Origin: Prorocentrum cordatum
Lineage: Eukaryota > Sar > Dinophyceae > Prorocentrales > Prorocentraceae
NCBI GenBank assembly: GCA_963575745.1
Contig: CAUYUJ010006311.1
Coordinates: forward strand, 25,001 to 47,500
Direction of reading: 5' to 3'
DNA length: 22,500 nt
Below, piece by piece: positions 8,325 to 16,744 of this stretch. Numbering within the stretch: position 1 is the first letter of the stretch; each line of letters begins with the position of its first letter. The notes under the pieces were generated by a model that saw nothing but the letters and a program-made list of their open reading frames with translations, did no database searches and was not told where the DNA came from. The translations under genes and the position numbers were made by a program.

Positions 8325-8440
8325 AGGAGGAGGAGGAGGAGGAGGAGGAGGAAGAGGGAGGGGAGGGTGACGAGGACGGGAGAGGAGAAGGAGGAGTAGG
8401 GAGGATGAAGATCAAGGCGATGAGGATGACGAGGAAGGGC
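8325..8440. repeat. (AGG)9 microsatellite and GA-rich tract at the 5' boundary of the LINE
   Basis: Nine perfect AGG units (8325-8351) begin at the first base beyond the spliced leader. They pass into imperfect purine-rich sequence (GAAGAGGGAGGGGAGGG, later GATGAGGATGACGAGG). The array mirrors the nine-unit array at the far end of the element and probably derives from the insertion target. Confidence 0.8.
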
Positions 8441-8780
8441 AGAGGCGTGCGGAGGCAAACTCTTACCTTGGCCCATCTGCCGCATCGTGACTCCTAGAGC
8501 CATTTAGCTGGTACTCATTTGGTCGTAGCTTGCACTCACTTCAAGCCTCCGACTCCCTCTAAGTGCTGACCGACCCTGGCTCCCCACCTGGCACGTACCT
8601 GGTCTGACACTCCAACGTCTTTGACGTAGCACCCCGCAGATGCGGATAAGAGTGATGGGGGCGGTGTGGACGTCGGCAATCTGCGAGACTCTGGAGAAGC
8701 CCACCGCAGGCGCCAAAGTTTCACAAATTATACAACGAGCCCGCCGCAGGCGCCGATTTTTCCGTTTAGCCAATGCGGGT
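8441..8780. other. Spacer without a recognised gene
   Basis: No frame looks convincingly coding. A good splice-donor match lies on the minus strand (CCAAG, then GTAAGAG, with the exon side ending at 8467). A 12-nt motif, CCGCAGGCGCC with CCA or CCG before it, occurs twice about 43 bases apart near 8700 and 8743. If the donor is real, the LINE sits in an intron of a minus-strand gene, but I cannot find the exon's other end. Confidence 0.35.
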
Positions 8781-8782
8781 AA

Positions 8783-9055
8783 GTCGCGGGTGGGTCGCAG
8801 ATGGGTCGCGGCTGGGTCGCGGGTAGGTCGCTATTGGGTCGCGGGTGGGTCGCGGGTGGATCGCGGGTGGGTCGCGGGGTGGGTCGCGGGTGGGTCGCAA
8901 ATGGGTCGCGGGTGGGTCTCGGATGGGTCGCGGGGTGGGTCGCGGGTGGGTCGCGGGGTGGGTCGCGGGTGGGTCGCTGGTGGGTCGAGGCAGTCGCGGG
9001 GTGTGTCGCGGGTGGGTCGCGGGTTGGGTCGCAGATGGGTCGCGGGGCGGGTCGC
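8783..9055. repeat. G-rich 11-bp minisatellite, G-quadruplex-prone
   Basis: About 24 variants of the unit TGGGTCGCGGG are arranged head to tail, with scattered changes (CAGA, CAAA, CTAT inside the unit) and occasional one-base insertions. The spacing GGG-TCGC-GGG-T-GGG fits canonical G-quadruplex patterns across the whole array. A short CAA-rich repeat (9056-9095, CAACAACGCAACAACG) follows. All open frames across it are repeat translations. Confidence 0.92.
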
Positions 9056-9095
9056 GACAACAAGCAACAACAACGCAACAACGCAACAAGCAGAA

Positions 9096-9838
9096 TCTTC
9101 ACCACGGGTCCCCACTTAAGCCACGCACCCAGGGACAATAAATGACCGTTCGGCCCCCTCACTCTGATTATGCTTTCTTGGGGCGCCACTCCCTGGTCGT
9201 TTTCAGCACGGAGCCGACCCCGCCTCCACCTCGTCCCCGCAGCGCCAAACCCACGCCACTGGACTCGTACTCTTGAGACCTCCCCATCCCCTCCACTTCC
9301 CACCCGCAGGTTGCCCCGCCTCCACCGCGCCTCCACCGCGCCCGAAATCGCCCACACAGCGCCCGACATCCCCCCCACTTCCCAGCCCACGCTCCTAGAC
9401 TCGTTGTCTTGCGACCTCTGACCACAACCGTTCCACGCCTGGAACCTCGCCCCGTTTCCACCCTGCCCCCGCTGCGCCCGATGTCTCCCGCCCCCTAATC
9501 GATGCTCTTAGACTCGTCGTCATGATGCGCCCCACCCCCTCCATTTCCTGTCCAGACCCCACCCCGCCTCTACGCCGTCCTCACCACGCCCGGCCCCCCC
9601 CACCCTTCAGCCCACGCTCCTGAAGATGAGCTCTTCCCACCTATCCACTGTCTCTTCTCCGGGGAAACATCAACCCCTCCGACTACCCCCTCCCTGGGGG
9701 TCTGGGCGGCGAATCGCGACCACTTGGAGCGTCCGCAGTGGCCCGAGATGGACTGCTCAAGGGGAACTCATCATGACTTCCAAAACGGCGCAAGGTATGT
9801 CAAATCCGACGGCCCCAAAAGGCGTGCGCGACATCCTT
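9096..9838. repeat. Degenerate C-rich satellite, older part
   Basis: The sequence is strongly C-rich on the plus strand, with a degenerate period. The marker GACTCGT, preceded by CCACGCTCCTA or close variants, recurs at 9262, 9398 and 9511, and CCACGCTCCT recurs again near 9612. That gives steps of about 110-136 bp. Each unit also has a TTGNGACCTC motif and a CCCCGCCTCCAC block. I see no supported gene. Confidence 0.6.
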
Positions 9839-10150
9839 CTGAACCCGCACCCCTCCAGCGCACCCCTCCAGACCTCTGGTCTTGAAACCCCCCACCCAGC
9901 AATTTCTCGCCCGGGCCTCGCCCCGACGTCCCCCGCGTCTGACCCCCGCATCCCTCCACCGCACTCTTGGGACCTCTGATCTTTGAGCCCCCACCCAGCC
10001 ATTTCTCGCCCGGGCCCCGCCCCGACCCCCCCCCCCCCCCCCCCGCGCCTGAGCCCCGCAACCCTCCAGCGCACCCCTCGGGACCTCTGTTCTTGAGACC
10101 CCCCACCCAGCAATTTCTCGCCCGGACCCCACCCCGACCCACGCAGCGTC
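9839..10150. repeat. Three C-rich tandem units of about 100-112 bp
   Basis: The marker ATTTCTCGCCCG occurs at 9902, 10001 and 10113, with steps of 99 and 112 bp. Each unit runs CCTCCAGCGCACCCCT, GACCTCTG, TCTTGA, CCCACCCAGC, ATTTCTCGCCCGG, CCCGACC. The longer spacing of the last pair comes from a poly-C run of about 20 (near 10026-10045). The units resemble the more decayed repeats to their left and stop next to a coding-like segment. Confidence 0.85.
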
Positions 10151-10202
10151 TGACCCCCGAGCTCCTCTTTGCGCCTCGCGCAGCGCCGTCCCGAACTCTT
10201 TC

Positions 10203-10442
10203 CTGGTCGTGATCGGGCTCGACGAACCCTGCGTCAGCAGGTGTAAACAGAACCCCATCGAGCTTCATCGCGTGGCCCTTGATGAAGTCCTTCTTGGCCG
10301 TCTCGAGCTCCGCGAAGGCGGTGCCCCTGAAGTCGCGCCACTCGGCGGTCGCCGCGTTGGCCGCGTTCAGGTCCCCGTACATCTCCGAGAGAGCTTTCTG
10401 CAACTCGGGCACCGCGATGGGGCCGTGAACGGGGGCCAGGTG
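10203..10442 (-). CDS. Isolated coding-like exon, unrecognised protein
   Basis: About 80 codons are open in one minus frame, with strong G/C at third positions and balanced residue use. They include VPELQKALSEMYGDLNAANA and later DFRGTAFAELETAKKDFIKG, a mostly helical, charged sequence. I do not recognise a family. There is no clear start codon, and past GAPDADx-like residues ending PDHDQ the frame runs into repeat translation, so this is probably an internal exon. The segment ends in CAG before GAAAGAG, which could be one of the non-canonical GA donors reported in dinoflagellates. The upstream acceptor is unclear. It could also be a remnant of a decayed gene. Confidence 0.5.
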
Positions 10443-10622
10443 GCACCGCGAGCTGGGCGCGAGCCGTGGCCCTTTCATCAAACGAGGGCTTCGCCCACGC
10501 TGCAGTTCCAGCCCCTGCATGCCAACCCACATCCTCAAGCCAGGCAGCGAGTGAACCCAGGGGGCGGCCCTGCCCCCTCCTCCTCCCTGGGAGGCAGGTC
10601 CTCGTGAAAAGACAAGGGCACC

Positions 10623-11588
10623 CTAGGGCGGCATGGTGCCTGCAATGTGCGACAGATTCCCGTTCGAATGGTAGTGCGTGATGGTACCGTTGCCACAGGG
10701 AACGACAATCGCACCGTCTGGGTGGTGGACCACTGGCAGCGCAGGCGGCGTCGGCGGTGGTGGCAGAGGCGGCGCCTTTGGAACATCAGGCACCTCGCCG
10801 CCATCTGGATCAGCGGCAGGATGCGGCGCAGGATCTTCTGGCGGAGGCTCCGGCGCCGCAAGGCCCATGGGGTCATCGCCGCCAGGGCCGGGCTCTGGAG
10901 TCGCATCGCCACGGATAGGAGTAGGATGAGCCTCAACGCCGACCATGTCATCGTCTACGTGCTCTGCGTCTTCAGCGTGTCTCCACGGGGCGGGGGCCGA
11001 ACTGCCGCCGAAAAACGGACCGTGCAATGATTCGGAGCAGCTGCTTTCTTCAGCGTGGGTCTCGTCCGCTGAGCGAGACTCGCAAATTGGCTCTGCCGCG
11101 TCATCGCCACGATCGCCCTCCACATCTTCATCTCCAAGATCGCCATCAGCCGCATCATCAATGGCCTTCTTGCGGCGAGACTTGCCACCTCGACCTGTCG
11201 AGTCAGAGCCTCGGCCCCCATGTGGCCCACCACCTCGGCGCCGCTTCCGCTTAGGCCGAAGAGCCTCATCAATGTCGCACTGACCGCCCCACCACATACG
11301 ATGAGCAGTGTTACCGAATTCGACGCAGTCCTGCATGGCTGGTGCAAGCTCTGCTGGGATAGAGGCAGTCTCTCGCAATATCAACCAACTGGCGTACCAG
11401 TTATAAATCGTGCTGAGCGCAGACATGCAAGGCCAGAAATGGATGACCCCCCCCAATCCCCCGGCATTGTTGATGAAGCGTTGGTTGTTAGCATCTTCCA
11501 TATCAGTGAAATCGAGCGGCCGAAACGCACGCTCATACGCGTTACCATCCACATCGCAGCAGTGCACCAATATGATATCAGATTCCCA
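10623..11588 (-). CDS. Gene B, block 2: unrecognised protein with basic, acidic and proline-rich segments
   Basis: The frame is open for 321 codons to a TAG stop; no ATG lies near its beginning, so it is a 3' exon or a fragment. Counting from the Leu at 11570, the first 100 residues are compact and domain-like (ILVHCCDVDGNAYERAFRPL, then FWPCMSALSTIYNWYASWLI). A basic cluster, KRKRRR at 107-112 with SRRKKA at 131-136, could be a nuclear localisation signal. An acidic stretch covers about 138-210 and a Pro/Asp-rich stretch about 215-280. A conserved-looking tail ends HSNGNLSHIAGTMPP. It lies in another frame than block 1, about 165 nt downstream of it, and a TGA immediately precedes the open stretch. 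It is probably the C-terminal half of the same protein. I do not recognise the family. Confidence 0.6.
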   Translation of the reverse strand, partial: WESDIILVHCCDVDGNAYERAFRPLDFTDMEDANNQRFINNAGGLGGVIHFWPCMSALSTIYNWYASWLILRETASIPAELAPAMQDCVEFGNTAHRMWWGGQCDIDEALRPKRKRRRGGGPHGGRGSDSTGRGGKSRRKKAIDDAADGDLGDEDVEGDRGDDAAEPICESRSADETHAEESSCSESLHGPFFGGSSAPAPWRHAEDAEHVDDDMVGVEAHPTPIRGDATPEPGPGGDDPMGLAAPEPPPEDPAPHPAADPDGGEVPDVPKAPPLPPPPTPPALPVVHHPDGAIVVPCGNGTITHYHSNGNLSHIAGTMPP

Positions 11589-11591
11589 TCA

Positions 11592-11752
11592 GCACCTGCA
11601 GTATCATGCAACATCCCCCTGCCCCGCCTTCATCCTACCCCCCTGGTCTTACTCCTCACCTTGTTCGCCAGATTCCCGCGCTCATCCTGCCTCGACGCCC
11701 CCTTCAAATCTTCACCCGAACTCCAAGAAAACATTAAACCACCGTCCTTATC
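11592..11752 (-). other. Non-coding gap between gene B blocks, possible intron or decayed linker
   Basis: All minus frames contain stops. A donor match (ACAAG, then GTGAGG) lies near 11660 and an acceptor match (ACTGCAG, then G) near 11600. Splicing these would leave an in-frame TGA (TGC TGA TGG) just before block 2, so the join is unproven. Confidence 0.3.
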
Positions 11753-11962
11753 CTAGGCCTTCGGTGGGCCCGCAGTTTCGCCCGTTGAACCGTCGCCCGA
11801 TCCTCCCGGCAACAATGCTGCAAGCCGTCCGTTCCCAATGTGAATACGCCCTGCTGCCGTGAATTGTCTGGGGAAGTTGCGGCGCAGGAGCTTCTGCAAA
11901 CTCTTGCCGAAAGCCTTCGAGATGGCGCCGCCGTCGCCGCAGAAACACTTGCCGCGCTTCCA
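11753..11962 (-). pseudogene. Gene B, block 1 continuation beyond an in-frame TGA
   Basis: After the TGA at 11963-11965 the same frame stays open for 69 codons to a TAG. It looks coding: GKCFCGDGGAISKAFGKSLQ, then RNFPRQFTAAGRIHIGNGRL and AALLPGG. The Cys pair CFC and the regular residue mix are unlike the repeat translations elsewhere. The neighbouring codons read TCA TGA TGG, which fits an original CGA (Arg) changed by one C-to-T step. It probably belongs to block 1 and joined it to block 2. Confidence 0.6.
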
Positions 11963-13229
11963 TCATGAAAAGCTAAAAGTAGCCGGTTCGGGTAATTTGG
12001 GCAGCGTGTCATGAGTGATCACCTTGTGCTTCTGGCCCCAATCATCGGCGAGGGCTTGCCGAAGCGCGCGCAACTGTCGATCGCGTCTGGCTGACACGTT
12101 GCAAGCTCGCATTGCGATTTCCCTGATCTCCGGCACCTGGAACTCAAAGACGTCCGTAGATGGAAACATGGATGGCACAGGAGATGGCGCATTGAAGAAA
12201 TCCTGCTTTGTCGATAGAAACCCACGCCCAAACTCCGATGCAATGCCCTCGCGGGAATCATCCGACCATTTGAATAAAGCACCGTTCCGTTCACTTGCCA
12301 AAAGTTTGATCGTCGCCGGAGCCTCGCGCGACATCCGTCGCAAATTGAGCAGGTCGCTGTCACAGGAGTTCTGTTGCAATGTAAAAGTCTCTGTCGGACG
12401 TAAAACAGCGAGTGCATCCGCGGCGTTCTGCCCGATGGAGGCCGACGCTGCAATCCGCGCTTGCTCCAGAACTCCAGTCTTGCGAGCAAGTGCGGAAGCT
12501 CGCTGTGCATCTCGGTCGGTGAGCCCCATTGCCGAGGCACCTTGCCTGCGTCGGATCGTTGCTTCCCTTCCCCTGTCGCGGAGATCCTGACGCTCCGCTG
12601 CTGTAATGCTTCTATGCACAAGTGAGAATGCTCTGGCATCGAGCACCCCGTCTCCCCCGCGGCCATTGTCTGAGCAGAGAAACAGCGCGCGCCTCTCCCC
12701 CTCGGCCACCATGGAAGAATCGACCCGGCTGATTGCCTGAAGCTCGTGAAGCAAGGCGTTGGGGTAAACGAAGCCTCGAAGTACGAATGACGAAGAAGCC
12801 CATGCCACCGCCACGGCTGTCGTTTGCACTCTGCTCAAGACGTCGCGGCGAACGCTGGCGCGACGGGCTTCGATCTGGGCGGCGTCGATGTCGGCTAACA
12901 GCGCAACCATGAACACCTCCAGCCGTAAAGTTGGATCGGCCCAATCCCCGCAATAATCGATGAGGGACGCCGTCCACGGGTCTAATAGACACCTCTTGTC
13001 ATTATGCAGTTCCTGCCGAACGTGCGGATCATGTGGCAGCATGAAAATCCCGAACGGGTGCGCCGCATGGGCTTCAAGGAGTTTGTCGGTGACCCGACCA
13101 GGCGCTGCACGCGCCAACTTGCACGCCAGGGCTCGCAGTTGCACTGTTCTCTCCCCGGGCAATAGAAAGCTCCACTGGCGATGATCTGTCAGCAACGCGT
13201 TGAAACATGCAATGGCGTCGCTGTCGCGC
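11963..13229 (-). CDS. Gene B, block 1: large unrecognised protein segment, 421 codons
   Basis: I start this exon at a good splice acceptor, TTGCAG before GCGCGAC, because upstream the open frame reads only Arg/Ser microsatellite and homopolymer sequence. It is rich in helices and has the codon and residue balance of a real protein: ACFNALLTDHRQWSFLLPGE at the start, HPFGIFMLPHDPHVRQELHN, LLDPWTASLIDYCGDWADP and EVFMVALLADIDAAQIEARR. A basic helical stretch (RSITAAERQDLRDRGREATI and on) may bind nucleic acid. The last part includes FWEFQV-like FEFQVPEIREIAMRACNVSA. No catalytic motif is recognisable, and no signal peptide or membrane span is seen. It ends at a TGA, but coding character continues beyond it. 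It may be a host gene exon or part of a mobile element; I cannot tell which. Confidence 0.65.
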
Positions 13230-13268
13230 CTGCAACGACGAATTCCGCCCCCCCCCCAAAAAAAAAAC
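13230..13268 (-). other. Probable 3' splice site before gene B block 1
   Basis: On the minus strand a T run and a G run lead to GGAATTCGTCGTTGCAG, followed by G. Dinoflagellate introns usually end AG with G as the first exon base, which fits. Coding character starts right after it and is absent before it. The unusual T/G homopolymers replace a normal pyrimidine tract, so confidence is moderate. Confidence 0.5.
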
Positions 13269-13296
13269 ACCACGATTAGAACATGTGAACGCTCAC

Positions 13297-13352
13297 GCCT
13301 CCTCCTCCTCCTCCTCCTCCTCCTCCCCCTCCTCCTCCTCGTCGTCCTCCTC
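13297..13352. repeat. CTC microsatellite
   Basis: A run of CTC units on the plus strand is interrupted once by CCCCT and continues imperfectly as CGTCGTCCTCCTCATCC. It is the same trinucleotide family as the arrays flanking the LINE. Open frames through it encode only Ser, Arg or Leu runs. Confidence 0.85.
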
Positions 13353-14220
13353 ATCCTTTGTCCCTGCGCTGCGCTGCTCGCCCCCAGATCTTTGTTGTCA
13401 ATGGCAAACCCCTGCTCCCGCAACCCTTGCGCGCTTATTTCGGGGCGCGAAAGACCCTGGCAGGACCCAGAATTTCAGCGCGCGCGCCCGCGTCCAACAG
13501 CAAATTTCTTTATCGTAGGAGCCAGTACGGTTGACAAACACTATCGCTGTCACCTCCAAGGATCGCGACGACTTCCGCCCCCGAAAGTTCACCGCGCGCG
13601 AGCAAACTCCAGAAGACAATCCAAGGGGGCCGCTCGAACACAGCAGGTTGGGCATTCGGCCGAAGTCCCCGCGGGGGCGCCACGCAAGCGAGAGGGGGGC
13701 GGGGGTGAGGGTTGCAGAAGAAGGGGGTGCGCCTCGCGGATCCTGCAGCTGCGGCCTTGGATGGGACTCGCGCGAGCCGTCTTGGGTTGGGGCCTGTTTT
13801 TGGACCGTCTTGTAATTGTTGCCCCCCGTCTGATTGCCCGCCACGTGGAACCGCCGCCCTCTAGTAGGAGGGCGCGCCGATCTCGTTGGCCTCTTTGCCC
13901 CCATTAGCAGACTAGGAGAACCAAACCTTCCCCCGGGCCCCTTCCCCCATCCCCACCCCCGCCACTGCGCCTCGCACTCCAGCGACTCCCCACGGGGCCC
14001 ACATGTAACCGATAATATGCAGGGCAATGGGTGGGCCAGACGCAGCGTCCAGGCACCTCGTGGGTTGACAATGGCGACTGCTTGTGCCCCCCCCCCGCAC
14101 ATACGTCGCATGAATTATCAAGTGTCGCATGAAGGTTAGCAGCGCGCTTGAAAATGCGATTGGGTCGACATATCACAATGCGGCAACATGGTGTAGAAAA
14201 CAGCCGTTGTTTTTTAATGG
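13353..14220. other. Non-coding stretch, no supported gene
   Basis: Several open frames overlap on both strands, but none has steady coding character. Residue use is dominated by Pro, Gly, Arg and Ser, and no frame stands out. If A and B are one split gene, this would be intron. Confidence 0.4.
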
Positions 14221-14234
14221 GGATTCACTGGTTG

Positions 14235-14252
14235 CGCGCGCGTTCGCGCGCG
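14235..14252. repeat. Perfect CG hairpin, 8-bp arms, 2-nt loop
   Basis: CGCGCGCG is followed by TT and CGCGCGCG. Confidence 0.9.
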
Positions 14253-14375
14253 GCTGCCTTGTCCACGACATGGGCGTGCATTGATTTCAACGTGCAGACC
14301 ATCCGCCGCCCAAGGTCCAGTTAATTTCCGAGCGAGCCTGGACGCTCATCCGCAGTGATGGCTGCAGAAAATACA

Positions 14376-14396
14376 CGCGCGCGCCTGGCGCGCGCG
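14376..14396. repeat. Perfect CG hairpin, 10-bp arms, 1-nt centre
   Basis: The arm CGCGCGCGCC is followed by T and its exact reverse complement. It lies 124 bases past the previous hairpin. Confidence 0.92.
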
Positions 14397-14498
14397 AACT
14401 CATTCAGTTGCACTAAGCCACATTAGTTTCATCGCCCGACTGGCCCCCGCCAAGGGCCCACTTCGGCCCTCGGGTCAACGCCGACGTCTTGACATTGC

Positions 14499-14532
14499 GG
14501 GGGAGGGGGGGGGGGCGCGGGGGGGGGGGGGG
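14499..14532. repeat. Interrupted poly-G tract
   Basis: G5, A, G11, CGC and G14 follow one another. The tract is G-quadruplex-prone and its length is likely uncertain in the assembly. Confidence 0.9.
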
Positions 14533-14533
14533 C

Positions 14534-14580
14534 GCGGACCAACGCGCTCGCGCACGCTGGCGCGCGCTGCGCTGGTCCGC
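14534..14580. repeat. Inverted repeat GCGGACCA ... TGGTCCGC
   Basis: The perfect 8-bp outer arms enclose a CG-rich interior with partial further pairing. It sits directly after the poly-G tract. Confidence 0.75.
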
Positions 14581-14852
14581 CTGAATGACGCGCGCGGAAG
14601 GCAACCCGCTCGACCTTCGACATGCAGCCCGACACCGCGTGAGGGCCGCTTCGATTTCCGCGCCGACATGATAGCCATTCCATGATGGGTTGCCCAGTGT
14701 ACCCCTGGAGCTGGCGCCGCGCGCTGGCACCATTGGGTTGCGCGCGATAGACGCAGGTTGTGCTCGAAGCACCGCGCAGCTACTGCCAAGATTTCATTTG
14801 CTTCGCGCGCAAGCCAGCGCGCGTGCTTTGACATCGTGGGCATCAGAAGGAT

Positions 14853-14878
14853 CACAACGCGCACGCGTGCGCGCTGTG
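14853..14878. repeat. 26-bp palindrome with one mismatch
   Basis: The centre is GCGCACGCGTGCGC and the outer arms are CACA and TGTG. Twelve of the 13 pairs match, with A at 14857 against C at 14874. Confidence 0.9.
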
Positions 14879-15007
14879 CTACCCAGCCCGATGCGGATCG
14901 GCAGGCGCCGCGCACATATTGACTTCAAAACCAAGCCCGCGGACGAAACGCACTTCCCTTAGCAAGCTGGCCCGGATGCTTCTTCATTGCAGGCGAATTG
15001 AAACAAG

Positions 15008-15029
15008 CCGCGCGAGAGAACGCGCGCGG
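15008..15029. repeat. CG hairpin, 7-bp arms
   Basis: CCGCGCG and CGCGCGG are separated by an 8-nt loop. Confidence 0.85.
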
Positions 15030-15480
15030 GTTGAGCTATAAGCACCTTGGCTGGCGCGCGACAGGCCCACGCTGCATCCGAGATGCAAGGAACCAGAGCT
15101 GCAATGTGGGAGTTCATGCCAGCGCGGGGGCATCTCGGCGGTGGGCAACGCAGAAAGCGCGGCAACGCAGAAAGCGCCGCGAGCTGGCGCGCGCGCCGAG
15201 TGGTTTTCAAATTGTCGGGCGCGCCACGCGCCCCATTGCAGCTCGGAGATCCCGTCGACCGCCCCCAGCAACGCCATTTTAATGGCGAGCAAGGAGGATT
15301 ACTTGTGGCGGGCGCGACTGAGCCCACCGCGCGGTCGCGCGCGCTCGTCTTGTTCTGCTCCATATTCGCCGACATGTAGACGCACGTGTCAGCTCAGAAG
15401 CAACGTCAGCCACCGCTGGGAGCCCAATGCGTTGTCCATGCCAACAGGGCTGCTTCTGGGCCCCGCGCGCGCGCGCTGAT

Positions 15481-15494
15481 CCAACGCGCGTTGG
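15481..15494. repeat. Perfect 14-bp palindrome CCAACGCGCGTTGG
   Basis: It reads identically on both strands. Related AACGCGCGTT-type cores recur in this domain, for example near 15970. Confidence 0.85.
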
Positions 15495-16231
15495 CACGCG
15501 ATGCGCCCGCGTTCAATTTGAACGCCGTCGGCCCTTGGCAAGGCACCAGAATCGCTTCCTCGCTGCCGCGTGGTCTTGTTCATTGTCGGTAGTGATCAAC
15601 GTCGCGCGCGTGAGGGCGTCGCCCGCCGACCACATGGCATTGGCGCGGGATCGCCAATCGTCGGTGCCCTCTTGGAAAATCTTCCGGCAAGCGCCGCTGA
15701 TTCGCACCCTTGTTCCATGCCAGGGCAAAGGCGACATCGCTCTACCCAGTGCGCACCACGCGTCCGCGCGCATGCACGCACGGGCAGCGCGGTCGCTCAA
15801 GCGATGCAAGATTGGTCGGCGCGCGTTGGCCACCGACGCAAATCGCCCACCGCAGGTCGATCGCAATAATCCCAGAACAACGGCTGGGCCGCGAGCACCA
15901 CGTGCGTTGCGGATGCAGCGCCCGCAACGTGCGCGCAAAGCCCTGAATGCGAGCCGACGCTCGGTGAACGCGCGTTGAAATCGAAACCCCGTCGGTTACC
16001 GCTGAGGGGGTAAGGGCCCCCCTTGCGCTTCGATGCAAACATGATGGCTCCTGGATGGCGGCTCGCGGAGGACCAGCCGCGTGAGCGCGCCTGCCGTGCT
16101 CGCGTTCATATTGTAGACGCGTGACGGTGCCTGGCTAGCTTCGGCATCGGCTCGGCCGCAATCGTGGGCTCATGGCTGGCATCGGCGCCCTCGGAGCGGC
16201 CCGTATATCGCGAACGCAGCACATTCACAAA

Positions 16232-16252
16232 TGCGCGCGCGAACCGCGCGCA
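16232..16252. repeat. CG hairpin, 8-bp arms, 5-nt loop
   Basis: TGCGCGCG, CGAAC, then CGCGCGCA. Confidence 0.88.
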
Positions 16253-16627
16253 GGCCGCGTCGATTTGCATGCGGTCGCATCGGCGGCCGACCAGACGCAA
16301 CCAAAAGGCAACTGATATATCACTGGCAAGCAGCGCGCGTCTTTACGTTGGCCAAGCGCAGCCGACATAGAGGCCGCGCCTGCGCACGTGTCGGGCTGGC
16401 TCCGTTGTCTGACGCACGATGTGGACATGGCCGCGCACCGCGAAACAATAGTTCGTTGTCATTGGCTCAGCTCGGTAAGCTAGTCGGCGCGGATGCGCCC
16501 ATGCTGGGACAAAACAACGCGCAACAAGAGCGCGCGCGGTCGCTCGCGTCGCGCGCAGGCCACATTGACATGCATCGGGCCAAGCCAGGCCAACGACGAG
16601 AAAAACAAAAAAACACGTCGGACATGA

Positions 16628-16661
16628 GGGGGGGGGGGGGGGGGGGGGGCGCGCGCGCGCC
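16628..16661. repeat. Poly-G run of about 22 followed by alternating CG
   Basis: An uninterrupted G run passes straight into CGCGCGCGCGCC. Such a junction can form both a quadruplex and Z-DNA, and it is error-prone in sequencing. Confidence 0.9.
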
Positions 16662-16711
16662 TCCCAAGCAAACGCATCGACCCATCTAATGCGTATGGTG
16701 CGGGAACGACA

Positions 16712-16744
16712 GCCCGCGCGCGCACCTCTGGCGCGCCCGCGGGC
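16712..16744. repeat. Inverted repeat GCCCGCG ... CGCGGGC
   Basis: Perfect 7-bp arms enclose 19 nt that are also CG-rich. Confidence 0.85.

Noticed and set aside
6629-8415. Extension of the ORF2 frame upstream through ORF1 to 8415
   Set aside because: In this frame the sequence is Ser/Arg/Pro/Leu low complexity. ORF1 in the other frame is clearly the protein, and the ORF2 signature begins at the ATG at 6615.
8640-9390. Many overlapping open frames on both strands across the G-rich array
   Set aside because: They are translations of an 11-bp repeat (VGRGWVAG, DPPATHPR types) with no unique sequence.
13398-14111. Minus-strand open frame of 237 codons
   Set aside because: It is Pro/Gly/Arg/Ser-rich with no consistent coding character, and it overlaps equally long frames on the other strand.
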